Source: JAZDLX01 sp964538455 (GTDB lineage: Bacteria > Electryoneota > Electryoneia > Electryoneales > Electryoneaceae). From it: a stretch of DNA of 64,000 nt. The position numbers were made by a program, and so were the translations under genes. The notes beneath the pieces were generated by a model, which saw only the letters and a list, made by a program, of their open reading frames with translations, did no database searches and was not told the DNA's origin. Positions 52,045 through 61,450 of the stretch are shown here, piece after piece. How positions within the stretch are numbered: position 1 is the stretch's first letter; each line of letters begins with the position of its first letter. The DNA lies in assembly GCA_964538455.1 (NCBI GenBank), contig CAZIDZ010000002.1:1-64000 (forward strand), given 5' to 3'.

Positions 52045-52914
52045 CTAATGCGTAAGATCCAATTCCATTTCCACCTGGCTCAGCAGGCCGGGCTGAAATC
52101 CGCATTTTCGGAAAAACTCCGGCGAGAGATCTTCTGGAACGGTTGCGGAGATGGTCCAAGCCCGCCCCGGATAGTGTGCGAAAAGTGCTTTCATCAGGCG
52201 CCGGCCCCATCCTCCACGGCGTTTTGCCCGCGGAACAAGAAACGCGTCGATGTACGCCGAGTGATCCGTGATCCGGCTGACCACGGCGAAGGCGTTGCCT
52301 TCGAGTGTGTAGGCGCGCGAAGGGGGCTGAATGCTGAACATGGAATCGCCCGATCTCTGCCATGGGAGGTCCGCATCCCCCTCGTGAACGATCGCCCGGG
52401 CGACCTCCCGGGGATCGATCTCGGTGAGTTTGTCGTCGCACTCGTTGTCGCCCTCGTGGACGGGACGGTCCCATCCGACAAGCTGGCGGCGCGGTTGGAA
52501 ACCAAGGTGCTGATACAAGGCCATGGCGGCGGCGTTGCCCTCAATCACCTCGAGCAGCATTCGGCGGTAGCCGAGCCGTTTTGCGTTGGAGATGCAGGCT
52601 TCGAGCATCGCCCGCCCGATTCCCTTGCCGCGGAAGTCGGGGAGCACACCCATCGCCGCAACCCGTTGGGATAGGCCACGGCTGGAGATGAAGATGAATC
52701 CCACGTGGTCATCCTCCACGCGGACGACGCGGCTTGCGGCGAGGTCGATCGACTGCGTCACCACGATCCACGATAGCATTTCGGAGGACATGTGAACCGG
52801 ATAGAAATAATCCACATACGTGCGGCTGAAGAGATCGGCGAGCCCCACCAGGGAATAGTCCGAGGCGGGTCTCAGTTTGAACTGTGACTGTGGACTTTCC
52901 GCTTTTGCACTCAT
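52045..52914 (-). CDS. Tandem GNAT acetyltransferase
   Basis: A 289-residue protein with two GNAT folds. Domain 1 (about 14-145) has the acetyl-CoA motif VLPDFRGKGIGRAMLEACIS and NAAAMALYQHLGFQP; domain 2 (about 155-289) is divergent with AKRRGGWGRRLMKALFAHYP and SPEFFRKCGFQ. The second copy keeps a RRGGWGRR-type loop instead of the Q/RxxGxG/A signature. Substrate unknown. The ATG at 52914 has GAGGAG; a longer frame from 53073 has no content. Two perfect hairpins lie within 170 bases upstream in its leader. Confidence 0.85.
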   Translation of the reverse strand: MSAKAESPQSQFKLRPASDYSLVGLADLFSRTYVDYFYPVHMSSEMLSWIVVTQSIDLAASRVVRVEDDHVGFIFISSRGLSQRVAAMGVLPDFRGKGIGRAMLEACISNAKRLGYRRMLLEVIEGNAAAMALYQHLGFQPRRQLVGWDRPVHEGDNECDDKLTEIDPREVARAIVHEGDADLPWQRSGDSMFSIQPPSRAYTLEGNAFAVVSRITDHSAYIDAFLVPRAKRRGGWGRRLMKALFAHYPGRAWTISATVPEDLSPEFFRKCGFQPGLLSQVEMELDLTH

Positions 52915-52948
52915 TGGAGCTCCTCTCGTCGCTGTCTCAATTTTCTGC

Positions 52949-52980
52949 TGTTCCGTCAGATCCTCACATCTGACGGAACA
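52949..52980. promoter_or_regulatory. Perfect 13-bp inverted repeat upstream of the GNAT gene
   Basis: TGTTCCGTCAGAT (52949-52961), loop CCTCAC, ATCTGACGGAACA (52968-52980). It lies 35 bases upstream of the GNAT start on the minus strand, in what would be its mRNA leader, so it could be an operator, a leader hairpin or a REP-type repeat. Confidence 0.5.
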
Positions 52981-52984
52981 TACT

Positions 52985-53083
52985 TGTGTCAGGTCTACGC
53001 TGCGCTGAGGACCTAACACAACAGATGAATCAAGAGGACGGCCTTGACAAATTAGAATAGACCCTGTTTGCAAGCAAACAGGG
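52985..53083. repeat. Two further hairpins in the GNAT upstream gap
   Basis: TGTGTCAGGTC pairs imperfectly with GACCTAACACA (about 52985-53022), and CCCTGTTTGC pairs perfectly with GCAAACAGGG (53062-53083, loop AA). With the 13-bp repeat before them they make three palindromes within 140 bases. No gene is visible in 52915-53288. Confidence 0.55.
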
Positions 53084-53140
53084 GCACATAAAGAAAGAAA
53101 GCTAAAAAGCGAAATTGCTTCGCTTCGCTCGCAATGACAG

Positions 53141-53170
53141 AAAATGGATTCCCACCTTCGCGGGAATGAC
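53141..53170 (-). repeat. 30-bp dispersed repeat, copy 2
   Basis: Inverted copy of the element at 7757-7786, with one mismatch over 30 bases. The flanking GTAGCCCGGAATTTTGATTC near 53185 also recalls GTAGCCCGGATTCTTGAATC near 7919, so a larger shared repeat is likely. Confidence 0.7.
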
Positions 53171-53288
53171 AGATTGACAGTTACGTAGCCCGGAATTTTG
53201 ATTCCGAGAATATCCTTTGTTGCAGGTGCCGAAATCCGTGGATTCGATCATCCGGGCTACAATTCCCGATTGTACGGATTCAGGTTTT

Positions 53289-54893
53289 CTATTCCTTTAC
53301 CGGCGACCACTCACCCACGGCTTCGGCGTGTACTTTCACCGGCCCCTTGCTGGTCCAGCGCTGGTCGTAGTTGTAGTTCCATCCTAGATATTCCGATGCC
53401 CCTCCGCTTTCGGTGGTGATCAGGAAGCGGTTGGAGAGGTGGCCGATGGATTCCGCGACCTTGGACGGAGTATCCTTATCGCCGCCCTGCGGATCCACCA
53501 TCATCCAGCCGATGTCCGGCAGGTATACCTGGCTCCAGCGGTGGAAGTAGAGATCGGTTGAAGCTTCGTCGCCGCGGACCACCACCGAACCCACATAGCG
53601 CGCCGGAATCCCCGCTGCGCGGCACATCGAGATGAAGACGAACGTGTATTCGCTGCAGGAGCCGTTTCCCCGTTCGAGCACCCGGGGCGCGACGTTCCAG
53701 CCGCCCGCGAGCTCGTAATAGAGATGGTCGCGGACGTACTTGTGGATCTTGCGCATCATCCAGTAGGGATTGGTCTCGTCTCCGATAGCCGTCTTTACCG
53801 CCTTCTGGATCACCGGGTCGTTGATCCGGTACTTGTCCTCATCCACGAGGTAAAGCTTGCGGATGTCCTTTGGGATGTCTTTCAGTTTGCCGACGTGATG
53901 CGGGAAGACGAATTGCCGCGCATCGTACAGGTCGGTGGTCGCGGACATGGTAATCCTGTTACGCTCCGTGAGCTTTGGGTCTTCGATTCGAAAATGGGCG
54001 ACGCGCTGCCCCCAGCGGTCCTGCAGGAATTCCAGCGGTTCAGGGGAAAAGACCGGTTCGCCGTGCAGCACCTGATTCGGCATGTCGTGCGGAACGGCGA
54101 TGTAGACGTCCAGCGCCGGCACATCTCCCGGGCCGTAGTTGCGAAACTCGTAGAGTAGTTTCACCGCGAGCGTGCGCCCCTTGCTCTGCTGGACAGATTC
54201 GCCGTCGTCCATCGCGAGCCGGTAGATGCTGTCGGTCTGGTAGTCGACGCAGAACAGGTTGTCGCCCGCGACCGCAAGGCCTTGTGCGTGGGGAGCGGGT
54301 GCGTCCACGCTGAGCACGACTTCGCCGTCGTGGTCCGGAGCGACCAGGTAGATTCGGTCGTCCACACGGTCGGCGCACCACAGGTAGCCGTTCCACCAGG
54401 CAAGCCCGGTTGAGTTGCCGGAGGGTGCCTTGAACTCCGTGATCGTCGTGCCGTCGTCCGTGGAAATCTTCGCGAGAATATCGGACGTGGGATCAACAAT
54501 CCACAGGTAACTGCCGTCCCAGGCGAGATCGGCCGGCATCGGCAGCGGTGAGTCAAAACTGTAGGTTGTCAATCCGGTGCTGACATCCACGCGGGAAATC
54601 CGGTTCTCCTCGGTATCCATGCACCACAGCTGCTCACCGTCCCACGCCAGTCCCGTGACCACATAGCCGGGTGCCGGAAGCGCGGCTCTCACATCCCCTG
54701 TGGCGGGATCGATCGCGTATAACGTGTCCGAGAGACGGTCCGCCATCCAGAGGTTGGTGCCGTCAAAGGCGAGCCCCGTGGGCATTGTTCCGGGGGAGGC
54801 GAGGCTGTCGAGGATGCTGCCGGGAATCGCAAGGGATGGCGCGGCAGCAAGCAGAAGAACCAGCACAGCCAAAAGCGGGAAACGTAATCGCAT
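53289..54893 (-). CDS. Beta-propeller plus transglutaminase-like exported protein
   Basis: A 534-residue exported protein with signal peptide 1-22 (MRLRFPLLAVLVLLLAAAPS then LA). Residues 35-235 carry five NHL/PQQ-like blades (TGLAWDGEQLWCMDTEENRI, ADLAWDGSYLWIVDPTSDIL, STGLAWWNGYLWCADRVDDR). Residues about 330-534 are a transglutaminase-like (papain-fold) domain with the triad C413 (GNGSCSEYTF), H451 (YFHRWSQVYL) and D467 (WMMVDPQG). It likely acts on surface or periplasmic proteins, as a cross-linker or protease. The ATG at 54893 has GAGGAG upstream; a longer frame from 54986 is shadow. Confidence 0.88.
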   Translation of the reverse strand: MRLRFPLLAVLVLLLAAAPSLAIPGSILDSLASPGTMPTGLAFDGTNLWMADRLSDTLYAIDPATGDVRAALPAPGYVVTGLAWDGEQLWCMDTEENRISRVDVSTGLTTYSFDSPLPMPADLAWDGSYLWIVDPTSDILAKISTDDGTTITEFKAPSGNSTGLAWWNGYLWCADRVDDRIYLVAPDHDGEVVLSVDAPAPHAQGLAVAGDNLFCVDYQTDSIYRLAMDDGESVQQSKGRTLAVKLLYEFRNYGPGDVPALDVYIAVPHDMPNQVLHGEPVFSPEPLEFLQDRWGQRVAHFRIEDPKLTERNRITMSATTDLYDARQFVFPHHVGKLKDIPKDIRKLYLVDEDKYRINDPVIQKAVKTAIGDETNPYWMMRKIHKYVRDHLYYELAGGWNVAPRVLERGNGSCSEYTFVFISMCRAAGIPARYVGSVVVRGDEASTDLYFHRWSQVYLPDIGWMMVDPQGGDKDTPSKVAESIGHLSNRFLITTESGGASEYLGWNYNYDQRWTSKGPVKVHAEAVGEWSPVKE

Positions 54894-55041
54894 GGCAATC
54901 TCCTCGCTGATGAGTTTTTGTGATGGGGGAGAAAGATACGGAAGGACCGAACGTTTCGCTGAGTGAGAGAGTCCCCGCTCGGACAACGACGAAGCGCTTC
55001 CGAAGGAGATAAGGCCTGTTCAAGATTGGGTGATGCTGGCC

Positions 55042-55539
55042 TTACTCTTCGCCGTTCCTCATTACCGGCGGAGGAGTCGATCCATTCACGTTGAAACCGC
55101 GGCGAATCGCCCACGGGTGGAGAAACCGTTTTTCAACTTGGGTGAGCAGGATCAGGATTCCGGCGGATACCAGCGCCACAAAAAGTCCGAAACCGACTTC
55201 TCCGTACCCGATTACCAGGCCGATAGCGGCAGCGATCCAGATAGTCGCAGCGGTGGTCAGCCCGAGCACCTTGTTCCGATTGGTGATGATCGCCCCGGCA
55301 CCTAGGAAGCCGACGCCGCTGACAATCTGGGCGGCAACACGCGCCGAGTCGGCAAACCGGGGGCCGATGGTGATGATTTCGCTCCCGATCATGAACATTG
55401 CGGAGCCCATCGTGATCAGGACAATGGTTCTCAATCCCGCGGCTTTCCCGCGAAGTTCCCGTTCCAGTCCGATCATCGCGCCCGCGACAAATGCGGCGAG
55501 CAGACGTTCGATCCAGACAAGTGCGATTTTCCACTCCAT
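55042..55539 (-). CDS. MgtC/SapB family membrane protein
   Basis: A 165-residue membrane protein with four hydrophobic helices and the MgtC N-terminal family hallmarks RLLAAFVAGAMIGLERELRG, AGLRTIVLITMGSAMFMIGS and VSGVGFLGAGAIITNRNKVL, GLTTAATIW. The C-terminal ACT-like domain of full MgtC is absent, as in SapB. In pathogens MgtC inhibits F-ATPase and helps survive low Mg2+; the role here is unknown. The ATG at 55539 has CTGAGGA upstream. Confidence 0.93.
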   Translation of the reverse strand: MEWKIALVWIERLLAAFVAGAMIGLERELRGKAAGLRTIVLITMGSAMFMIGSEIITIGPRFADSARVAAQIVSGVGFLGAGAIITNRNKVLGLTTAATIWIAAAIGLVIGYGEVGFGLFVALVSAGILILLTQVEKRFLHPWAIRRGFNVNGSTPPPVMRNGEE

Positions 55540-55640
55540 GTTGTTTTCCTCAGTTAACCGTAAAGAGCAGGCAAGATACAAGTGAGAACAACGCAGGAAG
55601 CGGCTGGTTCGAACTCAAGTGCTCTGCGTGTCAGCGAGAC

Positions 55641-55669
55641 AAAACGCCCGGGCGCGATCTCCCGGGCGT
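55641..55669 (-). terminator. Rho-independent terminator of the DUF5916 gene
   Basis: A 9-bp stem, ACGCCCGGG (55644-55652) with CCCGGGCGT (55661-55669), followed on the minus strand by TTTTGTC. It lies 25 bases past the stop of the DUF5916 gene. Confidence 0.75.
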
Positions 55670-55693
55670 GCAACGTTTTTCATCAGTCGTACG

Positions 55694-57850
55694 TCACCCG
55701 ACCGCTTTGAACCACGTCCACTTCAAACGCAGCGTGCGGTCGGCGCGGATATACCCGAAGCGGGCATCCGTTGGACGGCCCTCGTCATAAACGAGATACA
55801 TCCAGCTTCCTGGCGACCAGTTCCAGGCGAACAGGAGATTCGTTCCGATCCGTTTATCCTCCTGCACCATCTGGATAGTCCCACGTACCGAAATAGCCAA
55901 GGTCGGCGACCAGCGGATTCGGAGCCGGCTGACGACATAGTCCTTGCCCGCCCCATCCTCAACCCTGCGCGCGCCCTCGATGTGAGTCCAATCCACGCTG
56001 CTGGAGAACTCCAGGTTCGGCGCGGGCCTCCATTCGAGGCTGGGATAGATCCCGAAGCCTTTTCCTTCCCGGAACGTGTAACGTTCATTGTGGACCGAGA
56101 AGGTCACCGGTTTCCGGTCATCGGTCTCGAACCCAAGCCACTGGGAATAGTACGGGTGGAATTCGGGATAAAAGGGGCCGAAGTTGTCGGTGTATTTCGG
56201 ATCCCATGCGATGGTCGTGTCGATTTGTGATCGCTCACGGAACCACCCCGATCCCCATGACATGCCGCTCCAGACCTCCCAGTTCGAACGGAGCGCGATG
56301 TCGGTGTTCCAGTTCCCGCTGCGTTCAAAGAGACCGTACCCGATGGGCATCATCTCGTAGTAAAAATTCAGGTTAAACCACCACGATTCAATAAATCCCT
56401 GCTGGGGGTTCAGCATGTATTGGGTCCAGAACCATTGATCTATGCGGTTCGAGTATCCCGTGAATCCCAGGTCGTTCACGTTGAAATCCCTGCCCAAGTA
56501 ATGAACACCGGTTGCATAGTGGATATGCTTCTCATCGAACAGAATCACCTCTGTGTTGAACCCCAGAGGCTGCTCTTTGCCTTCCGAGCGATCCACAGCG
56601 GCGATCTGGGAATTCCACTCGTTTTCCTTTTTCCAGCGTACGTGTGCGTCAAGATCCGCGGTGTTCGCATGGAAACCTGAATCAACGGAGAGGGTAGTCG
56701 TGGTAAATCCTGCCGTGCTGGTTCCGCTGAGGTTGTAGACACCTCGAGCTGCCGAGACGATTCGTCTTTCCCCCTCCGGGCCGTTATCCCTGACAACCAG
56801 CGCGCTGCCGCGAAGCGGACCCCACTGACCGGTAACACGGGAGCCAATATCCGGATTCGTAATCTTCCGTGTGTACAGCATCTGGAATTCCGTTTCGTTG
56901 AAGATGTCGAGCCCTTCGAGGAAGAACGGCCGTTTCTCCGACAGGTAGACCGGGTAGTCCGAGAGGTTGATCACCTCATCGTCCACATCCACCTGGGCGA
57001 AGTCGGGTTGGAACGTGACATCCATCGTCCAGGAGGCGCTCGGGACGAGTTTCAGATCGAGTCCGAAGTTGTCCCAGGAATTCCGGCCGGAATAGGTCGT
57101 TGCGCCGTCCGGGGCATCCCATCTTCCCACGGCGTGGGGAAGTATTTCGAGATGCGCTCCACCCTGGATTCCCTCCAGCCCCTGCATCTCGCCCCACTGG
57201 CTGGCACGGTGGCCGAGAGCGCGTGATTGCGGGCGCCAATAGCTCACTTCGTTAAGGTGGTGCACGTACCGTTCGAAGTTGAGGCCCCACGTGTTTGACT
57301 TGGAATTGTTGTTGCTGTGGCGGAATGAGCTGAACGGGATGCGCATCTCCGCAATCCAGCCCGTGTCCGTTCTGCGCACGGCGGATTCCCAGATGCCGTC
57401 CCAGCTTTCGTCGTAGTTGGCTTCATCGGACACAGTGCCGTCGACCTGGACGCCGCCCGCGGTGACGCCGAAGAAGTAGCCCGTGCGCTGGTCATGAAAG
57501 GGATCGAGAAAGACCTCAACATGATCCGAATTGTCGTACTGGTCGCGCCGCTGGATGCGTCCTGCAATAGCTTTCGGGTTCGGATCGCGGCAGTCGAAAG
57601 CCAGCAGAAGAGCCTCTGGAGTGTAGCGAACGTAGGCGTAGGTTTCGGCCTGGGCGGGCAATCCCTCCGACGGCCGCAACTGGGTGAAATGATCCACCGG
57701 GGGAACAGTCCGCCAGGCGTCTTCGATCACACCGTCGATCACGATGTGATCAACAGGCTTAATCAGCAGAAGGTGGTCCGGATTCGCATGGCAGAGAACG
57801 GCGGCGAAAAGGAACAACAGCACAGTCACAGTAGCGCGACGGATCACCAT
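55694..57850 (-). CDS. CBM9-like/DUF5916 outer membrane protein
   Basis: A 718-residue exported protein. Signal peptide 1-22 (LFLFAAVLCHA). Residues about 28-200 are a CBM9-like domain (VDHIVIDGVIEDAWRTVPPV, LLLAFDCRDPNPKAIAGRIQ, DSDHVEVFLDPF-like, GWIAEMRIPFSSF). The rest is a long membrane beta-barrel rich in alternating aromatics, typical of DUF5916 (FQPDFAQVDVDDEVINLSDY, PVYLSEKRPFFLEGLDIFNE) and ending LRLKWTWFKAVG. Such proteins are common in Bacteroidota-like outer membranes; binding of a glycan is inference. The start is the ATG at 57850 with a weak GGGA. A terminator follows the stop. Confidence 0.88.
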   Translation of the reverse strand: MVIRRATVTVLLFLFAAVLCHANPDHLLLIKPVDHIVIDGVIEDAWRTVPPVDHFTQLRPSEGLPAQAETYAYVRYTPEALLLAFDCRDPNPKAIAGRIQRRDQYDNSDHVEVFLDPFHDQRTGYFFGVTAGGVQVDGTVSDEANYDESWDGIWESAVRRTDTGWIAEMRIPFSSFRHSNNNSKSNTWGLNFERYVHHLNEVSYWRPQSRALGHRASQWGEMQGLEGIQGGAHLEILPHAVGRWDAPDGATTYSGRNSWDNFGLDLKLVPSASWTMDVTFQPDFAQVDVDDEVINLSDYPVYLSEKRPFFLEGLDIFNETEFQMLYTRKITNPDIGSRVTGQWGPLRGSALVVRDNGPEGERRIVSAARGVYNLSGTSTAGFTTTTLSVDSGFHANTADLDAHVRWKKENEWNSQIAAVDRSEGKEQPLGFNTEVILFDEKHIHYATGVHYLGRDFNVNDLGFTGYSNRIDQWFWTQYMLNPQQGFIESWWFNLNFYYEMMPIGYGLFERSGNWNTDIALRSNWEVWSGMSWGSGWFRERSQIDTTIAWDPKYTDNFGPFYPEFHPYYSQWLGFETDDRKPVTFSVHNERYTFREGKGFGIYPSLEWRPAPNLEFSSSVDWTHIEGARRVEDGAGKDYVVSRLRIRWSPTLAISVRGTIQMVQEDKRIGTNLLFAWNWSPGSWMYLVYDEGRPTDARFGYIRADRTLRLKWTWFKAVG

Positions 57851-58164
57851 AGAGAATCCCGTGGCAATGCCGCGAAATATGCGGCTATTCTGCCCGGCTC
57901 GGGAATGTGTTTCTTTTCAAGACTGGATCTGTGCTTCGGATGATCCTCGATCATCGGCGTACCCCGGGCTGGCGTCCGGGCCCTAACCGCACGATGACGT
58001 TGGTTCGTCCAGGAAAGGTTCCTGTGTTGAAAAAATATAGAACAAACACACTCCTTGCGTACGCTTTGCAAGCCATCGATAAAAAGGAGTGGAGACTTCC
58101 TGCTAACTCTAGAAAGTATAAAATAAAGCGAGTCTGAATACGAACGTCGCGCGCCTCCGTAGAG
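57851..58164. other. Intergenic region with small palindromes
   Basis: 314 bases between two minus-strand genes. No credible gene. Seen are the hairpins CCGC-GAAATAT-GCGG at about 57870-57884 and GATGATC-CTC-GATCATC at 57939-57955, the latter in the leader region of the DUF5916 gene. An AT-rich stretch near 58025-58130 could hold the promoter of that gene. Confidence 0.4.
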
Positions 58165-58851
58165 TCAGGCAATGGAAAGCCCGGGATCGTCCGTGAAAAC
58201 GGCGTCGACCCCCAGATTCCCCATCCAGGCCAATTCCTCGGGATGATTAACCGTGTACACCCGGAATTCGAGCCCTCGTTGATGCGCATCGGTGATGAAC
58301 GCAGGATCGACAAACTCAATGCTGGCGTGCACAGCGTCGCAGCCCAGCTCTTCGGCGAACGCGGCGTACCCTTCCGGAACGGCCATGGTCAGCGCCGCCC
58401 GCGAAAATTCCGGCGCGATCTCGCCAAAATACCGCAGTTCGCGATGGAAGAATGATGAGACAATAAATTGGTCGGCGGGCCATCCCTGGAGCACCGCCTG
58501 CCGCAAGACCTTTGCGGTCCGCTCTGCCGTCCCGGGCCCTTTCAGCTCGACGTTAAGTCCCGCTCGGCGATTGACTGCCTCCAGCGCCTCTTCGAGAAGG
58601 GGGATTTTTTCGCCGTTGCCGGCGTCCAGGGCGCGCAGCTCCTCCAGCGAATGGTCCCAGAGAAAACCTTGGCCGTTTGTTGTGCGCTCGAGCCGGTCGT
58701 CGTGGATGATCACCAGGGCGTTGTCGATCAGGTGAACATCCAGTTCCACCCAGGGAGCGCCCATCTCCACGGCGAGCGAAAAGGCGGCCAGGGTGTTCTC
58801 GGGAGCATAGGCTTTCGCGCCACGGTGGGCGAAAAATGGGATCGCTGGCAT
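58165..58851 (-). CDS. Glycerophosphodiester phosphodiesterase
   Basis: A 228-residue GDPD-family TIM-barrel enzyme that hydrolyses glycerophosphodiesters to glycerol-3-phosphate and an alcohol, recycling phospholipid head groups. It has FAHRGAKAYAPENTLAAF (H9, R10), VELDVHLIDN with E37 and D39 as metal ligands, and VIIHDDRLERTTNG (H50). The ending AVFTDDPGLSIA also fits. No signal peptide, so cytosolic. The ATG at 58851 has GGAGGCC upstream; the frame to 58950 adds no homology. Confidence 0.94.
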   Translation of the reverse strand: MPAIPFFAHRGAKAYAPENTLAAFSLAVEMGAPWVELDVHLIDNALVIIHDDRLERTTNGQGFLWDHSLEELRALDAGNGEKIPLLEEALEAVNRRAGLNVELKGPGTAERTAKVLRQAVLQGWPADQFIVSSFFHRELRYFGEIAPEFSRAALTMAVPEGYAAFAEELGCDAVHASIEFVDPAFITDAHQRGLEFRVYTVNHPEELAWMGNLGVDAVFTDDPGLSIA

Positions 58852-59030
58852 GCGGCCTCCGGCGTAAAGGTTGATTGTATGAAAGATATGCGTTTCAGGG
58901 CGTCCTTGTGCCGAGGGTAGCCCGATCCCGGACCATCGGGGTCGGACCACTCAGCTGAACGGCCCCACGAGCCCCCGGGAATCACTGGCAATAGCGGGTA
59001 CGCTTCAGTATGTTTCCGCCCGAATCGCGT

Positions 59031-59058
59031 GAGGCCCGGACAGAGCCGTCCGGGTCTC
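59031..59058 (+). promoter_or_regulatory. Hairpin in the typA leader
   Basis: GAGGCCCGGAC (59031-59041) pairs with GTCCGGGTCTC (59048-59058) around loop AGAGCC, an 11-bp stem with one G-T pair. It ends 12 bases before TAGGAG and 22 before the typA start. A leader structure or a weak attenuator is possible; there is no strong T-run. Confidence 0.4.
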
Positions 59059-59079
59059 TCGGTTTCTTAGGAGAACACG

Positions 59080-60912
<1,833 letters not shown>

Positions 60913-61450
60913 GCCTGCGAAACACCTGACAGTCCCGGAATCCCGTCTCCACCTCAACTTCGCCGCGCCGTCACGGTGGCTGTCAGCAAGCATGACATGT
61001 CCTCTGGCAGGATATTCGATTCAGGCTGGTGGTGATCCCGTCCACTTAACCACCCAATTCGGCATTTTTTGCTTTTTGTACCAATGGTGTTTCGCGTGTC
61101 AAAAGATATTTGTATCATCTCCATAGTATTCAACGATTCACTTTTCCCCTGCCATAATGAGTGAAACAGGGGCTTCTTTCTGGTGAAGCAAGTACTCCTT
61201 GGAAATACGATCAGAGACAGCATGACGGGGACGTGAGCCTCATCACTGGATTGGGCTTATCATCGGAGTACTTTGTAGCGATGCTGCGTGATGTCATGAT
61301 TATCAACCGTTGCAAAAGCGGCTTCCGTAACACATATATTCATTAACAGCTTGGCTGAAAACCAGTGATGAAATGATGATCGCAAGTGTGATTCATAGGC
61401 ACTCTTAGAAGTGCTTGTTTTTTTAAACCTTAAACAAAATTGGACAAGGC
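60913..61450. other. Long intergenic region with gene-less terminator; possible ncRNA
   Basis: 538 bases between typA and the CHASE sensor, AT-richer than the rest. Small frames (61161-61346 plus, 60954-61223 minus) lack ribosome sites and recognisable products. A clear intrinsic terminator at 61399-61424 has no gene in front of it for nearly 490 bases. Either typA transcription runs this far or a small RNA is encoded here. Confidence 0.45.
61399..61424 (+). terminator. Intrinsic terminator upstream of CHASE sensor
   Basis: A 5-bp stem GCACT (61399-61403) with AGTGC (61410-61414), loop CTTAGA, followed by TTGTTTTTTT. It ends 27 bases before the sensor start. Confidence 0.65.

Noticed and set aside
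61161..61346. 61-residue plus-strand frame between typA and the CHASE sensor
   Set aside because: No ribosome site and no recognisable product; kept only as part of the intergenic description.
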